Source: Caulobacter sp. B11 (lineage in GTDB: Bacteria > Pseudomonadota > Alphaproteobacteria > Caulobacterales > Caulobacteraceae). Taken from it: DNA of 6,078 nt. Below are positions 1-6,078 of the stretch, piece after piece. The notes below the pieces were generated by a model that worked only from the letters and a program-made list of their open reading frames with translations, was not told the origin of the DNA and ran no database searches. The position numbers and the translations under genes are program-made. Location of the stretch: positions 1 through 6,078 of the forward strand of contig NZ_PEGG01000170.1 in the NCBI RefSeq assembly GCF_002737765.1. Direction: 5' to 3'. The stretch's first letter is position 1. Each line of letters begins with the position of its first letter.

Positions 1-12
1 CTTCGAGCCGGC

Positions 13-1307
13 TCAGTCCAGCAGCGGCGACCAGGCCGGATCCGAGGCCGCGCCCTGATAGGCGGCGGGGCGCCAGGATGCGGCCGGTGATGTCGACGGT
101 CACAGGCGCGGCGTACCGGTGGCCTCGCGGAGATAATCAGCACCCGGCCGTTCGGGCCCAGGTCGGACCTTCATCCAGATAGCTGGTGGTCAGCAGGCGC
201 TCATCCGGCGCCATCGGGTCGCATGACGCCGAGTGGAACTTGCGCCGGCCTGCTTGGTGAAGGCGATGAAGTCGCCGCGCGGGCTCCAGACGGGGGTGGT
301 GTAGCGTCCACCGCCGCCGAGATCCGCCGCACGCCCGAGCCGTCGGCGTTCATCACATAGAGCTGGCCTGGCCGCCGCGATCGGAGTTGAAGACGATCTG
401 CTGCCATCCGGCGAGACGACGGCGAGGTGTCGATGGCCGGGTCGGTGGTGATGCGGGTGGGCGCGGGTGCGCAGGTCCAGCACGTAGATGTCGCTGTTGC
501 CGGCCTCTCGACGAACGCCACCTTGGTTCCGTCGGGCGAGAAGCGCGGCGCGAAGACCATGCCGGGGAACTTGCCCACCGTTTCCTGGCGGGCAGTGGCC
601 AGGTTCAGCAGATAGATGCTCGAGCCCGTCGGCCGCAGGGCCATGTAGGTGATCTCCTGGCTGGTGGCCGAGAAGCGCGGGGTCATGACGATGTAGGAGC
701 CGTCGGTCAGGTACTGGGGATTGGCCCCGTCCTGGTCCATGATCGCCAGCTTCTTGATCCGGGCCAGCTTGCCGCCGCTCTCGGCGACGAACACCACGCG
801 GGTGTCGAAATAGCCCTTCTCGCCGGTCAGGCGCTCATAGACCGCGTCGCTGATCTTGTGGGCCACCCGCCGCCAGTTCTCGGCGGTCGAGGTGAACTGC
901 AGGCCCAGCAGCTGCTGCTGGGAAAACACGTCCCACAGGCGGAAGTCGACGCGCAGCGACCCATCGGCCGCCACCGTCACCTGGCCGTTGATCAGGGCCT
1001 GGGCCCCGGTGCCCTGCCAGTCGGGAAAGCGCGGCTGCATGTTCACGTCGGCCAGCTTGTCGGGCACGCCCTGGATGTTGAGCGGCAGGAACAGGCCCGA
1101 GCGCTCGAGATTGCCGCTGATCACCGCGGCGATCTCGCCGCCGCGCGCGCCGCCGCCGGAGAAGGCGGGGATGGCCAGGGGCATCGGCTTGACCGCGCCC
1201 TTGTCGATGTCGACCTCGATCTGGGCCAGGGCGCGGCCGGGCGCGGCGGCGGCCAGTCCCATGGCCAGGACGGCGGCGGCAAGGGCGAAGAGGGTCTTCA
1301 AGCTCAT
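13..1307 (-). CDS. tolB: Tol-Pal system periplasmic beta-propeller protein TolB (reading frame broken by many indels)
   Basis: TolB is the periplasmic partner of TolA and Pal in the Tol-Pal envelope machine. The ATG at 1307 follows an AAGGA ribosome site (1319-1315) and lies 12 bases after the tolA stop. Residues 1-29 form a signal peptide with a hydrophobic Ala/Leu core and likely cleavage after ALA, before QIEV. The mature start ([13 protein letters not shown]) fits the TolA-binding N-terminus of the family. An N-terminal domain to about residue 160 is followed by propeller repeats seen as [20 protein letters not shown] and, in another frame, [15 protein letters not shown]. The frame is open from 1307 to about 505. 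It then breaks repeatedly, but all three frames together continue TolB: VMRPDGAG near 228-205, YLDEGPTW near 182-159, and [10 protein letters not shown] followed by TGA at 15-13. The span suits a protein of about 430-440 residues, normal for TolB. The breaks look like sequencing errors (see findings). Identity is very secure; the exact protein between 505 and 60 is a reconstruction. Confidence 0.93.
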
Positions 1308-1319
1308 GGTCCGGTCCTT

Positions 1320-2126
1320 CTATCGAGCCGCGCAGGCGTCGCGCGCCTTGAAGTTCAGATTCAGCGACGGCCCATAATAGTCTGGAGGAAGGCCTTCGAA
1401 GGGCGCCGATTGATAGACGGCCCGAATGGCCCGTTCGGCGGCGGCGCGGACCACGGGGTCATTGGCGCGCTCGGCCTCGGCGGCGGTCACCTGGCCGCTG
1501 ATCCTGCCGGCCGTCGTCAGCTTGAAACTGACCCTGACCTGCACCGCGCCGCCGCCTTCGACCTCGCAATTGGGATTCCACCGCCGCTGGATCTCGTCCT
1601 TCATGCCCGCGATCGCGGCCGCCTGCAGCGCGGTGGCGGCCCCTGCGGCCGGCCGGGCCTCGGTCGCGGTCTCGGCGCGGGCCGGACCCTTGGCGGCGTT
1701 GGCGACGGGCTTGCCCTTGGCCTGAGGGGTCTTGGCCAGGGTCTTTTCCAGCGAGGCGAAGAAGTCGTTGTCGGCCTTGGGGCTGGGCAGCGGCTTCTTG
1801 GGAGTCGGCGTCGGGGTCGGCGCGGGCTTGGGCGGCGCGGCCGGCGAGGGCTGGGGCGTCGGCGCGGGGATCGGGGCCGGGGGCTCGGGCGTCGCCTCGG
1901 GGGTGACCTCCTCGGCCTGGGCGGTCTGGTCGACGGCGTCCTGGACGGCCGGCCGCACATTGGTCGGGCCTTCGGTGACGATGGTCACCGGCACGGTCTC
2001 GCCGATGGTCACCGGCTTGCTGGCGCGGGGGGGCAGGCCGATCAGGATCGCGACGGCGACCGCTCCGTGCAGGGCGACCGAGCCGACCAGGGCCGGCGAG
2101 AGGTTGTTGCGGGTTTCGCGGCTCAT
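1320..2126 (-). CDS. tolA: Tol-Pal system inner-membrane bridging protein TolA (TonB-like C-terminal domain)
   Basis: TolA (268 residues) transmits the motion of the TolQR motor across the periplasm to TolB and Pal. I see a short cytoplasmic N-terminus, one membrane helix at about residues 11-32 (LVGSVALHGAVAVAILIGL) containing the S-x3-H (SVALH) pattern of TonB/TolA anchors, a periplasmic linker, and a C-terminal domain from about residue 172. That domain has the family pattern: an amphipathic helix (IQRRWNPNC), then strands VQVRVSFKL and GRISGQV, a helix in the 'AAAERAIRAV' region, and PFEGLPPDYY. C187 and C265 could form a disulfide. The linker (about 75-117) is rich in proline and threonine, unlike the long Ala/Lys-rich helix of E. 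coli TolA, and the protein is much shorter than the roughly 420 residues there. The ATG at 2126 lies 10 bases after the tolR stop. The stop is TAG at 1322-1320. Assignment rests on architecture and position; a TonB-like name would be the alternative on domain alone. Confidence 0.93.
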   Translation of the reverse strand: MSRETRNNLSPALVGSVALHGAVAVAILIGLPPRASKPVTIGETVPVTIVTEGPTNVRPAVQDAVDQTAQAEEVTPEATPEPPAPIPAPTPQPSPAAPPKPAPTPTPTPKKPLPSPKADNDFFASLEKTLAKTPQAKGKPVANAAKGPARAETATEARPAAGAATALQAAAIAGMKDEIQRRWNPNCEVEGGGAVQVRVSFKLTTAGRISGQVTAAEAERANDPVVRAAAERAIRAVYQSAPFEGLPPDYYGPSLNLNFKARDACAAR

Positions 2127-2136
2127 GCCGGACCGC

Positions 2137-2660
2137 TCACTGGGCCGGACGCAGGCCGACGTCGGTCGCGGCGACTTCGGCCTTCGCCGGCGCTACGCCC
2201 GATGACGGGCCGCCGGTGTCGGTCAGCAGGTTGATCTTCGAGAAGCCGGCGTTGGACAGGCCGGCCATCACCTGGGCGACGGTGGCGTAGGAGGCCTGAC
2301 CATCGGCGCGCACGAAGATCGGCTTGTCGTAGCCGTCGCCGGCCACGGCGCTGATCCGGGGCGCCAGCTCGCCGAATGGGACCACGGCCTCGCCCAGATA
2401 GACCGAGCCGTCGGCCTTGATCGACACCGTGATCGGTTCCTGCTGGTTCTGCAGGGCCGCGGCCTCGGTCTTGGGCAGCTCCAGCGGCACGCCGGCGGTC
2501 AGCAGGGGCGCGCTGATCATGAACACGATCAGCAGCACCAGCATGACGTCGACCAGGGGGTGACGTTGATCTCGGACAGGGCGCCCCTGCCGCGGCGACC
2601 GCGACGGCGGCGACCCCGACCGCCGCCGGTGGCGAAGGCGTCATTGGCGGACATGGCCAT
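2137..2660 (-). CDS. tolR: Tol-Pal system protein TolR, one-base frameshift near the membrane helix
   Basis: TolR is the ExbD/MotB-type partner of TolQ and carries the proton-binding aspartate of the motor. The first frame opens at ATG 2660 (a second ATG at 2654 is possible), only 4 bases after the tolQ stop. It reads MAMSANDAFA, an arginine-rich cytoplasmic stretch (RGRRRRGRRGRG), then LSEINVTP. It then goes out of frame at a run of five C on the coding strand (2560-2556). Adding one C gives INVTPLVDVMLVLLIVFMI, the classic ExbD/TolR signature, and joins the second frame, which runs to TGA at 2139-2137. The repaired protein is 174 residues, slightly longer than the 142 of E. coli TolR. The critical Asp is about residue 38 (codon 2550-2548). 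The membrane helix spans about 36-56, followed by a periplasmic domain (LPKTEAAALQ, ITVSIKADGSVYLG, PIFVRADGQASY) and a disordered tail. The missing base is most likely a sequencing error, because both sides remain conserved. Confidence 0.93.
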
Positions 2661-2664
2661 CGGA

Positions 2665-3360
<696 letters not shown>

Positions 3361-3379
3361 GCGGGGTCCTGTTTCCGTT

Positions 3380-3412
3380 CGGGCGTCAAGATAGCGAGCG
3401 CTTAACTGACAT
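3380..3412 (-). promoter_or_regulatory. Weak candidate promoter upstream of tolQ
   Basis: Within the 119-base gap between ybgC and tolQ (3361-3479), which is visibly richer in A and T than the genes, the minus strand has GCTATCTT at 3395-3388. This partly fits the Caulobacter housekeeping -10 consensus GCTANAWC. ATGTCAG lies at 3412-3406, with ten bases between the two. The -35 match to TTGACGS is poor (4 of 7). A perfect TTGACGC at about 3389-3383 lies too close to the tolQ start to have a usable -10 after it. A separate promoter for tolQRAB is plausible because this is by far the largest gap in the ybgC-tolB block, but the motif evidence is thin. Confidence 0.25.
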
Positions 3413-3479
3413 GAAGCGCGGCAATGTTGAAACTATGACAATCGGGGCGCGAAAGGGATTTTTGGCGGCGCCGGGGCCG

Positions 3480-3932
3480 TCAGCCCGCGAACCAGGGCGT
3501 CAGGGCGGCGACCATGTGGGGCGTCGGCTTACGCGGCCGGCCGTCCATCGAGATGCACACCGCCTCGACCACCGCCTGGGCGATCAGTTCGTCGCCGCGC
3601 GTGATCCGCTGCGAGACGTAGAGGCGCGGCCCCTTGACCCGGTCATAGGTGGTGCGCACCAGCAGGGCGTCATCGATGCGGGCGGCGCGCTTGAAGTCGA
3701 TCTCCATCCGGGTGATCGCGAACCCGGTGTCGGCCTTGGCCAGCTCGGTGTGCGAGACGCCCACCAGCCGGAAGAAGTCGCTCCGCGCCCGCTCGAAATA
3801 GCGCAGGTAGTTGGCGTGATAGACGATGCCGGTGAAGTCGGTGTCCTCGTAATAGATGCGCACCGGCAACTGGTGTTCGCGACCCTCGAAGACCCCGGCG
3901 GTGGGAAGCTGCTTGTCCAAGGCGTCGCTCAC
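3480..3932 (-). CDS. ybgC: Tol-Pal-associated acyl-CoA thioesterase YbgC (hotdog fold)
   Basis: YbgC is a small cytoplasmic hotdog-fold thioesterase that hydrolyses acyl-CoA or acyl-ACP. It is the usual first gene of tol-pal operons, although its role in the Tol system is not settled. The protein is 150 residues, slightly longer than the roughly 134 of E. coli through an N-terminal extension. The family signature YYEDTDFTGIVYHANY sits at 27-42: D32 matches the catalytic Asp (D18 in E. coli), and the VYH that follows is the conserved partner. NYLRYFERARSDFF continues the first hotdog helix. The start is GTG at 3932: the ATG at 3950 is in another frame and stops after six codons, and no other in-frame ATG lies nearby upstream. 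A GGAG lies about 11 bases upstream of the GTG, a loose fit. The gene begins 34 bases after the stop of the MotB-like gene, consistent with co-transcription. It ends at TGA 3482-3480. Confidence 0.95.
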   Translation of the reverse strand: MSDALDKQLPTAGVFEGREHQLPVRIYYEDTDFTGIVYHANYLRYFERARSDFFRLVGVSHTELAKADTGFAITRMEIDFKRAARIDDALLVRTTYDRVKGPRLYVSQRITRGDELIAQAVVEAVCISMDGRPRKPTPHMVAALTPWFAG

Positions 3933-3966
3933 GGTTGACTGGTCTCCATGACCCGGATCGAGTCGG

Positions 3967-4848
3967 TTACTGGGCCATGGCGAATTGGATGCTGATCGTC
4001 TGGTTGTCGCCGACCCGCCCTGCGCCTTCCTGGGATTGGCCGACGCTGGCGACCCGAAGGATCGGTTGCGAGCCGGGCGCGCCCGGCGGCTGGTTGCGCA
4101 GGGACGACAGCATCGGCTTGGCGGCGATCAGGGCGCGATAGAAGCCCGACGAGCGCTGCAGGGCCAGCACGGCGGCCTGCTGACCATCCGGGGTCGAGGC
4201 GTCGAAGCCGGTCTGGGCCACGACATTGGCCAGGGCCAGCTTGCCCTGGTCGCTGTTGCAGTTGGTCTGCGGACCGCCATAGGACAGGCAGGGCAGGCGG
4301 CGCGCCAGGGTCTCGGCGACCTGGCCGGCGATCCGCGCCCCGTCGGGCGACAGCTCGGCCGTGCCGGCCATGAACAGTTGCTCGGCCTTGAAGGACAGGG
4401 CTCCGCCGGCGACGTCGCCCTGAACCGGCGCGCCCACGTCGCGCAGGTCGGCGTCCAGGCTGGCCATCAGCTGGCGCTGCGCTTCTTCCAGGGCCAGCGA
4501 GGTGGTGGCCTGGCCCAGGCTGTTGAACGAGAAGCAGCGCTTCTCGGTGCTGGGTCCGTCGCCGGTCGCGCTGAGCAGGGTTTCGGGCACGCACAGCACC
4601 CGGGCCTTGTAGTCGATCTCGACCTGGGCCTGGCGCGGCTGCAGGTCGCCGGCGGTCTGCAGCAGGGCCGCGGTTTCGGGATGCTTGGCGTTGGTCAGGG
4701 CGGCGGTGGTCGAGCTGAACTGCAGCGCGAAATAGCTCAACATGATGATGAAGATGAAGATCACCCCGACCATCATGTCGGTCATCGAGACGTAATAGCT
4801 TTCGCCTTCCTCGACATCGACGGCCCGGCGGCCGCGACCCCGGATCAA
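3967..4848 (-). CDS. MotB/ZorB-like stator protein with OmpA-like periplasmic domain (orphan)
   Basis: This looks like the peptidoglycan-anchoring half of an ion-driven stator, 293 residues long. A short basic N-terminus (IRGRGRRAV) leads into one membrane helix at about 22-43 that begins SMTDMMVG. D24 sits where MotB, ZorB and TolR carry the ion-binding Asp, and the S-x-x-D-x-M spacing resembles MotB/ZorB (ISYADLM style) more than TolR. The rest is periplasmic: a linker with VEIDYKARVLCVPETLL and KRCFSFNSLG, then an OmpA-like region from about 148 (ALSFKAEQLFMAGTAELSPD) with later elements LALQRSSGFYRAL (227-240) and ILRVASVGQSQE (263-274). Four cysteines (86, 105, 187, 197) could form two disulfides. 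I chose TTG 4848 because GGAGGG lies six bases upstream; the next ATG would cut into the membrane helix. The start overlaps the stop of the MotA-like gene. The name describes architecture; its physiological role is unknown to me. A specialised second Tol-type envelope motor is my leading guess. Confidence 0.8.
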   Translation of the reverse strand: MIRGRGRRAVDVEEGESYYVSMTDMMVGVIFIFIIMLSYFALQFSSTTAALTNAKHPETAALLQTAGDLQPRQAQVEIDYKARVLCVPETLLSATGDGPSTEKRCFSFNSLGQATTSLALEEAQRQLMASLDADLRDVGAPVQGDVAGGALSFKAEQLFMAGTAELSPDGARIAGQVAETLARRLPCLSYGGPQTNCNSDQGKLALANVVAQTGFDASTPDGQQAAVLALQRSSGFYRALIAAKPMLSSLRNQPPGAPGSQPILRVASVGQSQEGAGRVGDNQTISIQFAMAQ

Positions 4849-5621
4849 GCCGCGCCCTCCCGGCCGGGGCCGGCCGCCATCGCCGCCTCGATGCGCCGCA
4901 GGACGGCCAGTTGTTCGAGCATCACCTTCTCGGGCGGCGCGAACCGCACCAGACCGTCGAGCGTGGCGAAGAAGCGGGCTTCCATGTTTTCGATCGCCAG
5001 TCGGCGACGACGGGCGACCAGGCGCAGGATGATCGAGCCCAGCACCCCGGCGATGGACGTCCAGAATTTGGTGGCGGCGATGGTCAGCAGGCCGATCAAG
5101 GCCGTCTGCATCGCCGCGCCGCCGCCCTCGGCCATGGCCGAGGTGGCTTCGGTCAGGGCCGCGACGATGCCGACAAAGGTGATGGTCAGGCCGACGGCGA
5201 CCAGCAGATTGGCCCACCATTCCAGGCTGCGCGCGGGGCGATCGGCCGGCTCGAAGACCGTGGCGGCATGGACCGAGGCGGCCAGGCGACCGTCGTCGGT
5301 TTCGGTCAGCTGGCTGCGATAATGGGCCCAGCCCAGTTCAAGCACCGGATCGCCGCCGTCCGCGAGGCGGATGTTTCCGGCCAGGACGGCGGTGGCGAAT
5401 TGCTGTTGCGCCGTGGGGCCGCGGAAATCCGACAGGATGTCGGCCATGCGGCGCAGGTCTTCCTTGAGCGGGGCATATTCGAAATAGGCGGACTTGCCGA
5501 TCAGCCCCAGGGCGAAGGCGAGGATCGCGCCCGCCATCATCAAGGCCGCGCCGGGACGGCTGAAGACGTCGATCACGAAGGTCGTCACGGGGTCATGCAT
5601 CGTCGCGGGTCGCCTGCTCAT
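4845..5621 (-). CDS. MotA/TolQ/ExbB-type proton-channel protein, ZorA-like (orphan)
   Basis: This is a predicted inner-membrane channel subunit of 258 residues that should surround the helices of the MotB-like protein encoded next. Membrane helices: about 24-42 (GAALMMAGAILAFALGLIG), about 138-158 (NLLVAVGLTITFVGIVAAL) and about 172-200 (ALIGLLTIAATKFWTSIAGVLGSII). The G-L-x-x-T-F-x-G-I motif and the F-x-TSI-x-G-x-x-x-SI motif are those of the MotA/TolQ/ExbB superfamily, and the second resembles ZorA-type members. Topology is TolQ-like: three helices with a loop of roughly 95 residues between helices 1 and 2, not four as in MotA. It lacks the long coiled-coil C-terminal tail of true ZorA; only a short basic tail of about 58 residues follows helix 3. 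The ATG at 5621 has GGGCGG about nine bases upstream. GTG 5639 and ATG 5600 are alternatives. A good candidate promoter lies 34 bases upstream. Family assignment is firm; the function is not known. Confidence 0.8.
   Translation of the reverse strand: MSRRPATMHDPVTTFVIDVFSRPGAALMMAGAILAFALGLIGKSAYFEYAPLKEDLRRMADILSDFRGPTAQQQFATAVLAGNIRLADGGDPVLELGWAHYRSQLTETDDGRLAASVHAATVFEPADRPARSLEWWANLLVAVGLTITFVGIVAALTEATSAMAEGGGAAMQTALIGLLTIAATKFWTSIAGVLGSIILRLVARRRRLAIENMEARFFATLDGLVRFAPPEKVMLEQLAVLRRIEAAMAAGPGREGAA
4855..4860 (-). promoter_or_regulatory. Ribosome binding site deciding the TTG start of the MotB-like gene
   Basis: GGAGGG on the minus strand lies six bases before TTG 4848-4846, an excellent Shine-Dalgarno match at good spacing. 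It sits inside the last codons of the MotA-like gene, whose TGA (4847-4845) overlaps the TTG. Ribosomes ending the first gene are therefore placed directly on the second start. This is the main reason for preferring the non-ATG start. Confidence 0.75.
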
Positions 5622-5654
5622 CGAAATGCCGCCCGTCACGCGGCGGACAGCGGG

Positions 5655-5683
5655 CTTATAGAGGTCCAGCCCTTCGCCGTCAT
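5655..5683 (-). promoter_or_regulatory. Candidate housekeeping sigma promoter upstream of the MotA-like gene
   Basis: On the minus strand, ATGACGG (5683-5677) is followed after 14 bases by TCTATAAG (5662-5655). The published Caulobacter sigma-73 consensus, from memory, is TTGACGS, 10-14 bases, GCTANAWC. The -35 matches at six of seven positions and the -10 keeps the CTATAA core. Transcription would begin near 5648, giving a leader of roughly 27 bases before ATG 5621. The rest of the 155-base gap (5622-5776) holds no gene. I see only a 5-base stem GCGCC/GGCGC, with no T-run, so no convincing ruvB terminator. Confidence 0.5.
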
Positions 5684-5776
5684 CAGCATGATCGGCGGCG
5701 CCGGGCCTGGGCGCGGACGCGATGCAGCCTGGCGATCGGTGTGACGTCGGCTTGCGGGCGAGGAAGATCGCCGCGC

Positions 5777-6078
5777 CTAGCCCTCGCCGAACAGACCGCC
5801 CTGCTCGAGGCCGGGCGGGGCGGCGGGGGGCGTCAGGCCCAGGTGGAGATAGGCCTTGCCGCAGGCCATCCGTCCGCGCGGGGTGCGCTGGATGAAGCCC
5901 TGCTGCATCAGATAGGGCTCAATGACGTCCTCGACCGCGTCGCGGGCCTCGGCGATGGCGTAGGCCAGGGTCTCGACCCCGGCCGGACCGCCGCCATAGT
6001 TGTCGATCAGGGCGCGAAGATAGCGCCGGTCCAGGCTGTCGAGCCCCGACTCGTCCACTTCCAGCCTGGCCAGCGCCA
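5777..6078 (-). CDS. ruvB: Holliday junction branch-migration ATPase RuvB, C-terminal part only
   Basis: RuvB is the hexameric AAA+ motor that, with RuvA, drives branch migration of Holliday junctions in recombination and repair. Only the last 99 residues are inside the window, and the frame runs off the right edge. They form the winged-helix DNA-binding domain: [20 protein letters not shown], then [16 protein letters not shown], then [20 protein letters not shown], which is diagnostic of RuvB, and AYLHLGL near the end. The tail after that ([17 protein letters not shown]) is a short variable extension. The stop is TAG at 5779-5777. An in-frame GTG at 6058-6056 is an internal codon, not a start. 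RuvB next to ybgC and tolQ is a common order in Proteobacteria; here two extra genes separate them. Confidence 0.97.
   Translation of the reverse strand, partial: ALARLEVDESGLDSLDRRYLRALIDNYGGGPAGVETLAYAIAEARDAVEDVIEPYLMQQGFIQRTPRGRMACGKAYLHLGLTPPAAPPGLEQGGLFGEG

Noticed and set aside
13..505. tolB as a genuine pseudogene
   Set aside because: The reconstructed protein keeps family wording to its normal end, and the lesions are nearly all one-base losses in short runs packed into one stretch near the window end, which fits sequencing error better.
387..2234. A 615-codon open frame on the plus strand lying across tolB and tolA
   Set aside because: It is an antisense shadow produced by high GC content: low-complexity Gly/Arg/Asp/Leu composition, no domain pattern, and full overlap with two clearly recognised genes.
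3455..3479. GC-rich palindrome just after ybgC as a terminator
   Set aside because: The palindrome has almost no loop and is followed on the coding strand by a run of A, not T, so it is not a convincing intrinsic terminator.
3929..4594. A 221-codon minus-strand frame overlapping the MotB-like gene and ending at ybgC
   Set aside because: Arg/Gly/Pro-rich shadow frame over a gene with clear domain structure. Its terminal METSQP is only the out-of-frame ATG near the ybgC start.
3967..5220. Extension of the MotB-like frame upstream to 5220
   Set aside because: The extra part is Arg/Gly-rich and lies entirely over the MotA-like gene. The TTG at 4848 with GGAGGG six bases upstream and the membrane helix 22 residues later give a natural start.
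3967..5621. A complete Zorya anti-phage defence system
   Set aside because: Only ZorA/ZorB-like motor parts are visible. No ZorC, ZorD or ZorE candidate is in the window, the ZorA-like protein lacks the long tail, and the neighbours are housekeeping genes.
3967..5621. Flagellar MotA/MotB
   Set aside because: The first protein has three, not four, membrane helices, the OmpA-like domain is atypical, and no flagellar genes lie nearby.
5695..5715. Hairpin (GCGCC / GGCGC) after ruvB as a terminator
   Set aside because: The stem is only five bases with a seven-base loop and no following T-run; such stems are common by chance at this GC content.

Overview
This window reads as a GC-rich alphaproteobacterial chromosome segment, most likely Caulobacteraceae (Caulobacter or a close relative). 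That assignment rests on the gene order ruvB - ybgC - tolQ - tolR - tolA - tolB, on strong third-position G/C bias with GTG and TTG starts, and on Caulobacter-like wording in the TolB and TolR proteins. No database search was possible, so the genus is an inference. Every gene I can support lies on the minus strand, so transcription runs from the right end of the window to the left.

Layout from right to left in transcription order. (1) 6078-5777: the last 99 codons of ruvB, the Holliday-junction branch-migration ATPase. (2) 5776-5622: a 155-base gap with a good candidate housekeeping promoter. (3) 5621-4845 and 4848-3967: a coupled pair encoding a three-helix MotA/TolQ/ExbB-type membrane protein and a one-helix MotB-type protein with an OmpA-like periplasmic domain. 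(4) 3932-3480: ybgC, a hotdog thioesterase. (5) 3479-3361: a 119-base, more AT-rich gap that may hold a weak second promoter. (6) 3360-13: tolQ, tolR, tolA and tolB, tightly packed. The pal gene would be expected just beyond position 1 but is not in the window.

How the genes work together: TolQ and TolR form a proton-driven inner-membrane motor. It energises TolA, which crosses the periplasm to TolB and the outer-membrane lipoprotein Pal, and so keeps the outer membrane attached and constricting during division. The additional MotA/MotB-like pair would make a second ion-driven stator. Its sequence style resembles the ZorA/ZorB motor of the Zorya defence system more than flagellar MotAB, but it has no Zorya effector genes beside it and sits between ruvB and ybgC. 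This orphan stator is the most interesting thing in the window.

Sequence quality matters here. About a dozen frame breaks are packed into positions 60-505 of tolB, nearly all explicable as loss of one base from a short run of identical bases, and one further base is missing in tolR at 2556-2560. The protein sequence stays recognisable on both sides of every break, so these look like base-calling errors rather than real gene decay.
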